64,000 nucleotides of DNA, from assembly GCA_023241745.1 (NCBI GenBank), contig JALQCY010000003.1:643426-707425 (forward strand), written 5' to 3'. This DNA is from Isoptericola peretonis. Its GTDB lineage: Bacteria; Actinomycetota; Actinomycetes; Actinomycetales; Cellulomonadaceae. Positions 7,765-16,330 of the stretch are shown here, one piece after another; position 1 is the stretch's first letter; each line of letters starts with the position of its first letter. Made by a program: the position numbers and the translations under genes. Below the pieces are notes generated by a model. It had not been told where the DNA came from. It did not search any database and was given only the letters and a program-made list of their open reading frames with translations.

Positions 7765-9249
7765 TCAGCCGCCCTCGGCCGCGCCGTGCTCCTGCGCCGC
7801 GCGGGCGATGTTGCGCTGCATGCCGCCGAACACGACGCCGTGGAACGGGCGGATCGCCCACCAGTAGAGCTGCCCCGGCAGGCCGCGGGGGAGGAAGATC
7901 GCCCGCTGCCGGAAGACCGGGCGGCCGCCGGGCCCGTCCTCGACGGACAGCTCCAGCCAGGCGAGCCCTGGCAGGCGCATCTCGGCGCGCAGCCGCAGCA
8001 GCCGGCCGGGCACCACCTTCTCCACCCGCCACCAGTCGAGCGCGTCGCCGGGCTGCAGCCGCTGCGGGTGACGACGTCCGCGGCGGAGCCCCGGCCCGCC
8101 GAAGAGCCGGTCCAGCACACCCCGGGCCACCCAGCCGAGGCGCCAGGAGTACCAGCCGTGGGCCCCGCCGATGCCCTCGATCACCGACCACAGCGACTCC
8201 GGGGTGGTGTCCACCTCGCGCGAGCGGTCGTCGGCCAGCAGGCTGCCGCCGGCCCAGTCGGGGTCGTCGGGGAGCGGGTCGGACGGCGCCCCGCGCGTGG
8301 ACGCGGAGCTCCAGCTGGTCCGCACGTCCAGGTCGCGGATCCGGGCCAGCGCCAGGGCGACCGCGTCGTCGAACCCGACGAGGCCCTCGGGCGGGTCCGG
8401 GACGTAGGCCGCGACGTCGCGGTCGCGCGCCACGACCTCGTGCACCAACGACCCCACGAGGGGGCGCGCGATCGCCGGCGGGACGGGGGTGACCAGCCCG
8501 ACCCACAGGCTCGCCAGCCCGGGGGTGAGCACCGGGACGGCGCGGATCACCCGCCGCCGCAGCCCTGCGACCGCGGCGTAGCGCTGCATCATCTCGCGGT
8601 AGGTGAGCACGTCCGGCCCGCCGACGTCGAAGCCGCGGCTGACCTCGTCGGGGACGCTCGCGCCCCCCACGAGGTAGCGCAGCACGTCGCGCACCGCGAT
8701 CGGCTGGATGCGGTTGTCGATCCACCGCGGGGCGACCATCACCGGAAGACGTTCGGTGAGGTAGCGCATCATCTCGAACGACGCGCTGCCGGACCCGAGG
8801 ATCACGGCCGCGCGAAGGACGACGGTCGGGACGCCGCCGTCCAGCAGGATCTCCTCGACCTCGCGCCGGGAGCGCAGGTGCGGGGACAGGTCGTCGGTGT
8901 CGGGGTAGAGGCCGCCGAGGTACACGACGCGGCGCAGCCCCGCCCTTGCCGCGGCGGCGGCGAACCCGCGGGCGGTGTCCCGGTCCCGGTCGGCGAAGCC
9001 CGCACCCGCGCCGAGTGCGTGGATCAGGTAGTACGCGACGTCGACGCCGTCCAGGGCGCGGTCCAGGTCGTCGGGGGAGCCCGCGTCCCCGGCCGCCACC
9101 TCGACGTCGTCGGCCCAGTCGCGGCCGGCGAGGCGCTCGGGGTGCCGGGCGAGCACGCGGACCCGGTACCCCGCGTCGAGGAGCTCGGGGACCAGTCGCC
9201 CGCCGATGTAGCCGGTGGCGCCCGTGACGAGCACCAGGTCGTCGTCCAC
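7765..9249 (-). CDS. SDR/NAD(P)-binding oxidoreductase fused to DUF2867
   Basis: Protein of 494 residues. Residues 1-300 form an extended SDR Rossmann domain (VTGATGYIGGRLVPEL near 8, NAD(P) loop; VDVAYYLIHALG near 70), followed by a DUF2867 domain (about 330-485). Proteins of this two-domain type occur in bacteria, sometimes near lipid or isoprenoid genes, and no reaction is established. It lies directly downstream of the MarR gene on the same strand, but a 34-base gap contains its own promoter (TAGAAT on the minus strand at 9286-9281) and the same palindromic operator found at the carotenoid promoter. GTG start with GGAGG 8 bases upstream. Confidence 0.85.
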   Translation of the reverse strand: MDDDLVLVTGATGYIGGRLVPELLDAGYRVRVLARHPERLAGRDWADDVEVAAGDAGSPDDLDRALDGVDVAYYLIHALGAGAGFADRDRDTARGFAAAAARAGLRRVVYLGGLYPDTDDLSPHLRSRREVEEILLDGGVPTVVLRAAVILGSGSASFEMMRYLTERLPVMVAPRWIDNRIQPIAVRDVLRYLVGGASVPDEVSRGFDVGGPDVLTYREMMQRYAAVAGLRRRVIRAVPVLTPGLASLWVGLVTPVPPAIARPLVGSLVHEVVARDRDVAAYVPDPPEGLVGFDDAVALALARIRDLDVRTSWSSASTRGAPSDPLPDDPDWAGGSLLADDRSREVDTTPESLWSVIEGIGGAHGWYSWRLGWVARGVLDRLFGGPGLRRGRRHPQRLQPGDALDWWRVEKVVPGRLLRLRAEMRLPGLAWLELSVEDGPGGRPVFRQRAIFLPRGLPGQLYWWAIRPFHGVVFGGMQRNIARAAQEHGAAEGG

Positions 9250-9264
9250 AGGCGCCTCCGTGTC

Positions 9265-9286
9265 GCTAGCCGAGCTAGCTATTCTA
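9265..9286 (-). promoter_or_regulatory. Promoter and CTAGC-N3-GCTAG operator of the SDR-DUF2867 gene
   Basis: The minus-strand -10 hexamer TAGAAT (9286-9281) is followed at once by the inverted repeat CTAGC-CGA-GCTAG (9266-9278), which would cover the transcription start. The same repeat with a different spacer stands at 9865-9877 before idi. An extra CTAGC half-site occurs at 9284-9288. Length and symmetry fit a MarR-family dimer. Confidence 0.7.
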
Positions 9287-9838
9287 GCCGCGTCCCCGTG
9301 CGGATCGCCCGTTGGTGGCGGCCGGCTCCGTGAGCGGGCGCAGGGGCGGCACGTCGCCCTCGGTGTCCAGGTGGGCCGCCATCGCGCGGAGGAACTCCTC
9401 GACGGCGGGGCGTGACTCCGACGGCACGGCGCGGGCGATCTCGGCCATCCGCTCGTGCATCCTGGCCAGCCTCTCGCGCACCTCGTCGTGCGCGTGCGCG
9501 GTGGCGACCACCACCAGCGAGCGCCGGTCGGTCGGGTGCGGCTCGCGCGTCAGGTGGCCGGAGCGGGTGAGGCGGTCCAGCAGCTTCGTGGTCGACGCCG
9601 TGGAGATGTGCAGGTGCGTCGCCAGCCCCCGCGGCGTCGCGACCTCCCCGGCGGCCTCGGCGGCGATCACGTACCGCAGGGCCTGGAGGTCGGTGACGTT
9701 CATGTGCATCCCGGTGCTGATCCGGGCGCGCATGTCCTGGTCGGCCAGGCGGAACCTCCGCAGTGCCTCGAGCATGCCGACGACATCCGGGTCATGGTGT
9801 GGATACCAGTAGGACGACGAGCGGCTGGTGGACGGCAT
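9284..9838 (-). CDS. crtR: MarR-family regulator, probable CrtR-type carotenoid repressor
   Basis: Protein of 184 residues with the MarR winged helix: recognition region ATPRGLATHLHISTASTTKL near 70-90 and wing HPTDRRSLVVV near 105. It is divergent from the carotenoid operon. In Corynebacterium glutamicum a MarR protein, CrtR, sits the same way and represses crt genes until geranylgeranyl-PP or related isoprenoid diphosphates accumulate; the same role is inferred here from position and family only. The ATG at 9838 lies 6 bases past TAGCAT (minus strand 9850-9845), so the message may be leaderless. Its promoter overlaps that of idi, and the operator at 9865-9877 could control both. Confidence 0.75.
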   Translation of the reverse strand: MPSTSRSSSYWYPHHDPDVVGMLEALRRFRLADQDMRARISTGMHMNVTDLQALRYVIAAEAAGEVATPRGLATHLHISTASTTKLLDRLTRSGHLTREPHPTDRRSLVVVATAHAHDEVRERLARMHERMAEIARAVPSESRPAVEEFLRAMAAHLDTEGDVPPLRPLTEPAATNGRSARGRG

Positions 9839-9844
9839 GGATTC

Positions 9845-9890
9845 GATGCTACCTTCGCTTATTGCTAGCCAGGCTAGATACTTTGGAGGG
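9845..9890. promoter_or_regulatory. Divergent crtR/idi promoter region with operator
   Basis: Possible -10 for idi is TACCTT (9850-9855); for the MarR gene TAGCAT on the minus strand (9850-9845). The inverted repeat CTAGC-CAG-GCTAG at 9865-9877 lies just downstream of the idi start point and upstream of the MarR -10. GGAGGG at 9885-9890 is the idi ribosome site. The repeat matches the one at 9266-9278. Confidence 0.65.
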
Positions 9891-9896
9891 ACGACG

Positions 9897-10460
9897 ATGG
9901 GTTCCGACCCTACGGACCACGTGGTCCTGCTCGACGACGCCGGCCTGCCGGCGGGCACGACACCGCGCTCGACGGTGCACACGAGCGCCACCCCGCTGCA
10001 CCTCGGCTTCTCGTGCTACCTCCTCGACGCCGACGGCCAGGTCCTGCTCACCCGGCGGGCCCTGTCGAAGCGGACCTGGCCGGGGGTCTGGACCAACTCC
10101 TTCTGCGGCCACCCGCGCCAGGACGAGTCGCTGCTCCAGGCCGTGCGGAGGCACGGCCGGCACGAGCTCGGGCTGGAGGTGACGGCCACCGACCTGGTGC
10201 TGCCGCGATTCCGCTACCGGGCCGTGGACGCCGACGGTGTGGTGGAGAACGAGATCTGCCCGGTGCTGTTCGCCTCGGCGCAGGGCGACCCCGAGCCGCA
10301 CCCCGACGAGGTCATGGACCACCGGTGGGTCGACCCGAGCGAGCTCGCGGACCTCGTCGACGTCGCGCCCTGGGTGCTCAGCCCGTGGATGGTCGACCAG
10401 GTACGGCAGCTGGCGGGCGCCGGGCGGCCGCCGACCTCGTGGGCGGGGGCGGGGCGGTGA
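9897..10460 (+). CDS. idi: Isopentenyl-diphosphate delta-isomerase, type 1
   Basis: Protein of 187 residues with a Nudix fold that interconverts isopentenyl and dimethylallyl diphosphate, supplying the starter for prenyl chain growth. Seen are the substrate and metal motif NSFCGHPRQDES (catalytic Cys near 64), a Nudix-like RRHGRHELG segment near 83 and the second active-site motif VENEICPVLF near 110, where the Glu residues sit. It opens the carotenoid operon; its GTGA stop overlaps the start of crtE. The ATG at 9897 is chosen because GGAGGG ends 6 bases before it; earlier in-frame ATGs lie within the promoter/operator. Confidence 0.93.
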   Translation: MGSDPTDHVVLLDDAGLPAGTTPRSTVHTSATPLHLGFSCYLLDADGQVLLTRRALSKRTWPGVWTNSFCGHPRQDESLLQAVRRHGRHELGLEVTATDLVLPRFRYRAVDADGVVENEICPVLFASAQGDPEPHPDEVMDHRWVDPSELADLVDVAPWVLSPWMVDQVRQLAGAGRPPTSWAGAGR

Positions 10461-11611
10461 TCGGCGCGACGGCGCCCGCGATGCCCGCGGCGTCCGCCTT
10501 GCCCCCGGCGCCCGCCTTGCCCACGGAGCCCGCCATGCCCGCCGTGCACGCCGCGGGCCCGGACCTCGTCGACGACGCGCTGCGCGCTCTCCTCGAGCAC
10601 GGCGCGGCCCGTGCGGATGCTCTGGGGTCGCGGTACCGGGGCCTGTGGGCGGACCTCGCCGCCGCGACCGCCGGGGGGCAGCGGCGACGCCCCGCCCTGC
10701 TCCTGGGCGCCTACCGGGCGTACGGCGGGACGGACGACCGCCTCGCCGCCCGGGTCGCCGCGGCCGTCGAGCTGCTCCACACGGCGTTCGTCGTCCACGA
10801 CGACGTGATCGACGGGGACCTCGTGCGCCGCGGCCGCCCCAACGTGGGCGGGGCCGCCGTCCGGCGCGCCCGCACGACGGGCGCCGACGAGCACGGGGCG
10901 CGCGCTTACGCCGACGCGTCGGGGATCCTCGCGGGCGACCTGGCGCTCACGGCCGCGCTCCGGGCACTCGCGCTGTGCGGGGCCCCGCACGACGCGATGC
11001 TGCGGCTACACGACCTCGTCGACACGGCCGTGCACGCCAGCGCCGCCGGCGAGCTCGCCGACGTCGGCCAGTCCGTCGGGGTGTCCGCCAGTGCGTCCGC
11101 CGGGCCGGACGCCTCGCTCGACGAGGTGCTGAGGACGGCGGAGCTCAAGACGGCGGCGTACTCCTTCGCCCTGCCGCTGCAGGCGGGGGCGGTGCTGGCC
11201 GGCGCGCCGGACGACGTCGTCGACCGGCTGGCCGAGGTCGGCCGGCTGTGTGGCGTCGCGTTCCAGCTGCAGGACGACGTCGTCGGCACGTTCGGCGACG
11301 AGGCGCGCAGCGGCAAGAGCCGCCTCTCCGACCTGCGCGAGGGCCGGTGGACGGCCCTGGTGGCGCACGCCCGCACCACCGCGGCCTGGCCGTCTGTCGC
11401 GCCGTTCCACGGGTCCCCCCGGCTCACGCGCGAGCAGGCGGACCGGGTGTGCGCGCTGCTCGAGGAGTGCGGCTCGCGCCGGGTCGTCGAACGGCTCGCC
11501 GAGGACCGGCTCGCCGCGGCCCTCGCTCTGGCGGACGAGGTCGGCCTGCCCCGCGAGCTCCTCGCGTGGGTCGGCGCCCGGACCGCCGGGCTGCTGCGGG
11601 GTGCGGCATGA
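10457..11611 (+). CDS. crtE: Geranylgeranyl diphosphate synthase
   Basis: Trans-prenyltransferase of 384 residues that builds C20 geranylgeranyl diphosphate from IPP and allylic primers. The first Asp-rich motif is HDDVIDGDLVRRGRP near 114-128 and the second is QLQDDVVGTFGD near 272, ending in Gly then Asp as in many actinobacterial synthases. Residues 1-30 are a Pro/Ala-rich leader (APAMP-like repeats) that is not part of the fold; the GTG at 10457 overlapping the idi stop is the likely start, but a later start within the leader is possible. Second gene of the carotenoid operon, translationally coupled on both sides. Confidence 0.92.
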   Translation: MIGATAPAMPAASALPPAPALPTEPAMPAVHAAGPDLVDDALRALLEHGAARADALGSRYRGLWADLAAATAGGQRRRPALLLGAYRAYGGTDDRLAARVAAAVELLHTAFVVHDDVIDGDLVRRGRPNVGGAAVRRARTTGADEHGARAYADASGILAGDLALTAALRALALCGAPHDAMLRLHDLVDTAVHASAAGELADVGQSVGVSASASAGPDASLDEVLRTAELKTAAYSFALPLQAGAVLAGAPDDVVDRLAEVGRLCGVAFQLQDDVVGTFGDEARSGKSRLSDLREGRWTALVAHARTTAAWPSVAPFHGSPRLTREQADRVCALLEECGSRRVVERLAEDRLAAALALADEVGLPRELLAWVGARTAGLLRGAA

Positions 11612-12504
11612 GCGTCCGCACCCACGGCACCGCGCCGGCCGTGACGAGCACGACGGGCGACCCGCTGTACGACCGGGTCGCCCAGGAGAGCGCCCGCGCC
11701 GTCATCGCGGGCTACTCGACGTCGTTCGGCTGGGCCTGCCGGCTGCTCACCGAGCCGGTCCGCACTCACGTGCGCAACGTCTACGCGCTGGTGCGCGTGG
11801 CGGACGAGCTCGTCGACGGGCCCGCCGCAGCCGCCGACCCAGCGCAGGCCGGCAAGGAGCTCGACGCCCTCGAGGCCCAGACCCTCGACTCCGTCACGAC
11901 CGGGCACAGCACCAACCTCGTCGTGCACGCCTTCGCGCTCACGGCGCGCGCCTGCGGGATCGGCCCCGACCTGGTCACGCCCTTCTTCGCGTCGATGCGC
12001 ACGGACCTCAGCGTCACCACGCACGACGCGCGCACCCTGCAGGACTACGTGTACGGGTCGGCCGAGGTGGTGGGCCTCATGTGCCTGCGCGTCTTCCTCG
12101 CCGCGCCCGACGCGGGCGGTGCGGCGTCCTACGACGACCTCGCGCCCGGGGCGCGCCGTCTCGGCGCGGCGTTCCAGAAGGTGAACTTCCTGCGCGACCT
12201 GGGTGCCGACCAGGACCTCCGCGGGCGCACCTACCTGCCGGGCACCGACCGGCTGGGCGCCGCCCGCCGGGACGAGCTGCTCGACGACATCGACGCGGAC
12301 CTCGCGGCCGCGGCCGTCGCCGTGGCGCAGCTGCCGCCCAGCAGCCGCCGCGCGGTGCGTGCCGCGCACGACCTGTTCGCCGCCCTGTCCCGCCGGCTGC
12401 GCGCGGTGCCCGCCGGCCGTCTCCGGGCCGCCCGGGTCCGCGTCCCGAACCGGGGCAAGGCCTGGATCCTGGTGCGCGCCTGCGTCGTGGGCGGTCGGAC
12501 ATGA
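11608..12504 (+). CDS. crtB: Phytoene synthase
   Basis: Protein of 298 residues, squalene/phytoene synthase family, joining two geranylgeranyl diphosphates head to head into 15-cis-phytoene. The two Asp-rich Mg-binding motifs are visible: DELVD (near 64-68) in VRVADELVDGP and NFLRDLGADQ (near 193-200). YALVRVADE and GSAEVVGLM are further family marks. It starts at the ATGA overlap with crtE and ends in an ATGA overlap with crtI. The length is normal for the bacterial enzyme. Confidence 0.94.
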   Translation: MSVRTHGTAPAVTSTTGDPLYDRVAQESARAVIAGYSTSFGWACRLLTEPVRTHVRNVYALVRVADELVDGPAAAADPAQAGKELDALEAQTLDSVTTGHSTNLVVHAFALTARACGIGPDLVTPFFASMRTDLSVTTHDARTLQDYVYGSAEVVGLMCLRVFLAAPDAGGAASYDDLAPGARRLGAAFQKVNFLRDLGADQDLRGRTYLPGTDRLGAARRDELLDDIDADLAAAAVAVAQLPPSSRRAVRAAHDLFAALSRRLRAVPAGRLRAARVRVPNRGKAWILVRACVVGGRT

Positions 12505-14078
12505 GGGCCGGGGGCGGGAAGGGCCGCGCGGTCGTCGTCGGCGGGGGAGTGGCCGGTCTCGCGAGCGCCGCGCTGCTCGCCCGCGACGGGTACGACGTCC
12601 AGGTGCTCGAGCAGCGCGACGGGCTTGGCGGGCGGGCGGGTACGTGGTCGCAGGACGGTTTCCGGTTCGACACCGGCCCGTCGTGGTACCTGATGCCGGA
12701 GGTCTTCGACCACTTCTTCCGCCTGCTCGGCACGACCGCCGAGGCGGAGCTGGACCTCGAGACCCTCGAGCCGGGGTACCGGGTCTTCTTCGAGGGGGAG
12801 GGCCGGCCCGTCGACGTGCACGCCGACCTCGCCGCGAACACGGCCACGTTCGAGGCGATCGAGCCGGGCGCGGGCGCCCGCCTCGAGCGCTACCTCGCGT
12901 CCGCGCGGGACGTCTACGACGTCGCGACCCGGCGGTTCCTCTACACGAGCTTCGAGTCCCTGGCGCCCCTGCTGCGCCGCGACGTGCTGGTCCGCTCCCG
13001 CCGGCTGCTGAGCCTGTTCGGCAGGCCGCTCGACGGCTTCGTGGCACGGTCGTTCGCCGACCGGCGGCTGCGGCAGATCCTCGGCTACGCGGCCGTGTTC
13101 CTCGGGTCCTCGCCGGACCGGGCCCCGAGCATGTATCACATGATGAGCCACCTCGACCTGGTCGACGGCGTCCGCTATCCCCAGGGCGGGTTCGTGCGGG
13201 TGGTCGACGCGATCGCCGCGCGTGCGGAGAAGGAGGGCGTCCGCCTGCGGACCGGGGCCACGGTCACGGAGATCACGACGACCCGGCCCCGTCACGGCCG
13301 TGCCCGCGTCACGGGGGTCCGGTACCGGGAGGGCGGCATCGAGCACACCGCGCCCGCCGACGTCGTGGTGGGCGCCGCCGACCTGCACCACGTGGAGACC
13401 GCGCTGCTGCCCTCGGAGCTGCAGACCTACCCGCAGCGCTGGTGGGACCGGCGGGAGTCCGGGCCGGGCGCCGTCCTCGTCTACCTCGGGGTGCGGGGCG
13501 GCCTGCCGCAGCTGGCGCACCACTCCCTGTTCTTCACGCGGGACTGGACGCGCAACTTCGACGACATCTTCGGCCCCGACCCCCGCGTGCCGGAGCCCGC
13601 GTCCTGCTACGTCTGCCGCCCGTCGGCCACCGACCCGACGGTGGCGCCGGACGGCTTCGAGAACCTGTTCGTCCTGGTGCCCGTGCCCCCCGACCCGGCC
13701 ATCGGGCGCGGCGGGCTCGACGGCGCGGGCGACCCGGTCGTCGAGCGGGTGGCCGACGCGGCGATCGAGCAGGTCGCGGACTGGGCCGGTGTGCCCGACC
13801 TGCGGGAGCGTGTCGTGGTGCGGCGCACCGTGGGCCCCGGCGACTTCCTGGCCGACTTCCACGCCTGGTCCGGCGGCGCGCTCGGGCCGGCGCACACGTG
13901 GCGGCAGAGCGCGTTCCTGCGGGGGCGGAACGCCTCGCGCAAGGTGGACGGCCTCTACTACGCCGGGTCGAGCACCATCCCGGGGATCGGCCTGCCGATG
14001 TGCCTGATCAGCGCCGAGATCCTGCTCAAGCGGCTGCGCGGGGACCGGTCGGCGGGCCCGCTGCCGGAGCCGGCATGA
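12501..14078 (+). CDS. crtI: Phytoene desaturase (lycopene-forming type)
   Basis: FAD-dependent desaturase of 525 residues that introduces double bases into phytoene to give lycopene, the substrate for C50 pathway elongation. The dinucleotide motif VVVGGGVAGLASAALLARDG lies at about 11-30, followed by LGGRAGTW, and the C-terminal family motif YYAGSSTIPGIGLPMCL near 490-506. GPSWYLMPE near 60 is the usual CrtI motif. The enzyme is membrane-associated. It is translationally coupled to crtB and crtYe through 4-base overlaps. Confidence 0.94.
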   Translation: MRAGGGKGRAVVVGGGVAGLASAALLARDGYDVQVLEQRDGLGGRAGTWSQDGFRFDTGPSWYLMPEVFDHFFRLLGTTAEAELDLETLEPGYRVFFEGEGRPVDVHADLAANTATFEAIEPGAGARLERYLASARDVYDVATRRFLYTSFESLAPLLRRDVLVRSRRLLSLFGRPLDGFVARSFADRRLRQILGYAAVFLGSSPDRAPSMYHMMSHLDLVDGVRYPQGGFVRVVDAIAARAEKEGVRLRTGATVTEITTTRPRHGRARVTGVRYREGGIEHTAPADVVVGAADLHHVETALLPSELQTYPQRWWDRRESGPGAVLVYLGVRGGLPQLAHHSLFFTRDWTRNFDDIFGPDPRVPEPASCYVCRPSATDPTVAPDGFENLFVLVPVPPDPAIGRGGLDGAGDPVVERVADAAIEQVADWAGVPDLRERVVVRRTVGPGDFLADFHAWSGGALGPAHTWRQSAFLRGRNASRKVDGLYYAGSSTIPGIGLPMCLISAEILLKRLRGDRSAGPLPEPA

Positions 14079-14434
14079 GGTGGCTCTACCTGGCGTGCCT
14101 CCTGGTGTCCCTCGCCGGGATGGTGGCGATCGACCGGCGGTGGCGGCTGTTCCTGTTCGCGGCGCCCCGCCGTGCCGCGGCGACGCTCGCCTGCGGCGTG
14201 GTGTTCTTCCTCCTGGCGGACGTCGCGGCGATCCTGCTCGGGTTCTACGGGCGGGGGCAGAGCCCGGCGCTCAGCGGCATCGAGATCGCGCCGCACCTGC
14301 CGATCGAGGAGGTCGTGTTCGTGACGTTCCTGTGCCACCTCACGATGGTGCTGCTCGGCCTCACGGGGCTGTCCGGTGCCCTCGGGCCGGCGCGCGGCCG
14401 GCACCGCGACGAGCGCGGGGAGGTGCGGCGATGA
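14075..14434 (+). CDS. crtYe: C50 carotenoid cyclase subunit, CrtYe-type
   Basis: Small membrane protein of 119 residues, one half of the heterodimeric C50 carotenoid cyclase typical of actinobacteria. Three hydrophobic segments are seen (about 4-20, 37-57, 82-100). The conserved PxEE motif is present in HLPIEEVVF near 73. With CrtYf it closes the two terminal rings after prenylation of lycopene. Whether the rings are epsilon (decaprenoxanthin) or gamma (sarcinaxanthin) cannot be read from the sequence. Overlaps crtI and crtYf by 4 bases each. Confidence 0.88.
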   Translation: MRWLYLACLLVSLAGMVAIDRRWRLFLFAAPRRAAATLACGVVFFLLADVAAILLGFYGRGQSPALSGIEIAPHLPIEEVVFVTFLCHLTMVLLGLTGLSGALGPARGRHRDERGEVRR

Positions 14435-14763
14435 GCACGTACGGCGCGCTGGGCTGCGTGGTGGTCGCGGTCGCTGCCGCCGTGGCGCTCGCGTGCGCGG
14501 TGCGGGTGCGGCCGCCGGCGCGGTGGTGGGGCCGGGTCGCGCTCGTGGCGCTCGTGCTCGTCGTCCTGACCACGGTGTTCGACTCCCTGATGATCGCCGC
14601 CGACCTGTACCGGTACGACGAGGCGACGCTGAGCGGCGTGCGGATCGGCCTCACCCCGGTCGAGGACCTCGCGTGGCCGGTCGCCGCCGCGCTGCTGCTG
14701 CCCGCCACGTGGGAGCTGCTCGGCCGCCGGGGGACGGAGCGCGGGGACAGGGGTGCGTCGTGA
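14431..14763 (+). CDS. crtYf: C50 carotenoid cyclase subunit, CrtYf-type
   Basis: Membrane protein of 110 residues, the second half of the heterodimeric cyclase. Three hydrophobic segments and the acidic motif TPVEDLAWPVAAALLLP (near 75-91) match the family; the preceding DSLMIAADLYRYDE segment is also characteristic. It works with the product of the upstream gene on flavuxanthin-like intermediates. Start and stop overlap the neighbours by 4 bases, consistent with the equimolar expression expected of complex partners. Confidence 0.88.
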   Translation: MSTYGALGCVVVAVAAAVALACAVRVRPPARWWGRVALVALVLVVLTTVFDSLMIAADLYRYDEATLSGVRIGLTPVEDLAWPVAAALLLPATWELLGRRGTERGDRGAS

Positions 14764-15689
14764 GCGCCGCGGACGCCGTGGGGAGCGACGGCGCGGCGCT
14801 CTCGCGGCCCCGGCCGTCCGGTGCCGCAGCCGTCCGGCAGCTCCTCGGGGCGTCCCGGCCGATCAGCTGGATCAACACGGCCTACCCGTTCGCGGCGGCG
14901 TACCTCCTGAGCGGCGGCGGGCTCGACGCCGTCCTCGTGGTCGGCACGCTGTACTTCCTCGTGCCGTACAACCTGCTCATGTACGGGGTCAACGACGTCT
15001 TCGACTACGAGTCGGACCTGCGGAACCCGCGCAAGGGCGGGGTCGAGGGCGTCGTGCTGGACCGCGGGTGGCACCGCACGGTGCTGTGGGCGGCCGGCCT
15101 GTCGAACCTGCCGTTCGTCGTCTACCTGGCCCTGGTCGGCACGGCCGCGTCGACCGCCGTGCTCGCCGTGAGCGTCTTCGCCGTGGTGGCGTACTCCGCG
15201 CCCGTCCTGCGTTTCAAAGAGCGCCCGGTGCTGGACTCGGTCACCTCCAGCACGCACTTCGTGAGCCCCGCGGTGTTCGGGCTCGTCCTCGCGGGGGCCG
15301 AGCCCGGGCGGGTGGCCGTCGCCTCGCTGGTCGCGTTCTTCCTGTGGGGCATGGCCTCGCACGCGTTCGGCGCGGTGCAGGACATCGTCGCCGACCGGCA
15401 GGCGGGCATCGCGTCCGTGGCCACCTGGCTCGGCGCCGGCGCCACCGTCCGGGCGTCGATGGCCGGCTACGCGCTCGCGGCCGTCGCGATGCTCGCCGCG
15501 GGGTGGCCGGCGCTGCTCGCGGCCGTGATCCCGGTGCCGTACCTGGTGAGCATCGCGCCGCTGCGGCGCCTCACCGACGACGAGTGCGAGCGGGCCCGAC
15601 CGGGCTGGCGGCGGTTCCTGTGGCTCAACCCGGTGAGCGGGTTCCTCGTCACGCAGCTGCTCATCGCCGTGAGCCTGGGCTGGCTGTGA
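14760..15689 (+). CDS. crtEb: Lycopene elongase, UbiA-family prenyltransferase
   Basis: Integral membrane prenyltransferase of 309 residues that adds C5 units to both ends of lycopene to give C45/C50 carotenoids. Both UbiA Asp motifs are present: NDVFDYESD (near 78-86) and DIVADRQAG (near 207), with seven to nine hydrophobic helices. The motif SRPISWINTAYPF near 36 is typical of the elongase clade. It closes the seven-gene operon; no hydroxylase or glycosyltransferase gene follows, so the end product is likely the free C50 diol. No convincing terminator is visible after it. Confidence 0.9.
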   Translation: MSAADAVGSDGAALSRPRPSGAAAVRQLLGASRPISWINTAYPFAAAYLLSGGGLDAVLVVGTLYFLVPYNLLMYGVNDVFDYESDLRNPRKGGVEGVVLDRGWHRTVLWAAGLSNLPFVVYLALVGTAASTAVLAVSVFAVVAYSAPVLRFKERPVLDSVTSSTHFVSPAVFGLVLAGAEPGRVAVASLVAFFLWGMASHAFGAVQDIVADRQAGIASVATWLGAGATVRASMAGYALAAVAMLAAGWPALLAAVIPVPYLVSIAPLRRLTDDECERARPGWRRFLWLNPVSGFLVTQLLIAVSLGWL

Positions 15690-15773
15690 GGGCCGGATCC
15701 CTGGAGGCCTCAGAGCCCAGATCGGGGACATACCGGATATCGGGCCGAATCCAGGATCGATAGTTTCGCGTTC

Positions 15774-16319
15774 GTGACCACCAGAACTCTCGCGCGCACG
15801 TGGCTCGCCTGCCTGGCCGGGTGCCTCCCCCTCCTCGTCCTGCTGCTCGTGCCGCAGCTCATGCGCAGCCGCGCCGGCAGCGAGCAGCTGCTCATCCTCG
15901 GAACCGGCCTGCTCCTCGTCCTGCTCACGGTGGCGTTCGTGCTCGCGCCCGTCATGGCAGCGTGGTCCGCCCCGGTGGGCAGGTCCTGGGAGCCGCGCAC
16001 CGCGCTCCGCGCCACGGCGCTCGTCTGGCGACTCCGCAAGCGCGCCGCCACGACCGCACTCGTCGCCGCGATCGCCGTCTATGCGGCGGGTCAGGTCGTC
16101 GGCTACTGGATCGGCGCCGCGGTGCCGTACGTCAGCGACAATCCTGAGCACCTCATCGACCCGGACCAGCCACTGTGGGTCATCCACTACCCGGCCTACC
16201 TGCTGCAGGCGGTCGTGCTCTACCTCGCCACCACGCTGGCGGTGGCGGTCTACGGCTGGCGGATCCGCGCGTTGAGCCTGCAGCCCGCGGCGGCGACCAC
16301 GACAGCCCCGACGGACTAG
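15774..16319 (+). CDS. Four-helix membrane protein, function unknown
   Basis: Protein of 181 residues with four hydrophobic segments (about 8-28, 39-62, 90-112 and 140-162) and a short polar tail. I recognise no family. A -10 candidate TAGTTT (15761-15766) ends 7 bases before the GTG start, so the message is probably leaderless. The gene stands alone: 84 bases after the carotenoid operon and before a MerR-type promoter. It could be a late member of the pigment locus, but nothing in the sequence shows this. Confidence 0.65.
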   Translation: MTTRTLARTWLACLAGCLPLLVLLLVPQLMRSRAGSEQLLILGTGLLLVLLTVAFVLAPVMAAWSAPVGRSWEPRTALRATALVWRLRKRAATTALVAAIAVYAAGQVVGYWIGAAVPYVSDNPEHLIDPDQPLWVIHYPAYLLQAVVLYLATTLAVAVYGWRIRALSLQPAAATTTAPTD

Positions 16320-16330
16320 GCGCAGGGGTG

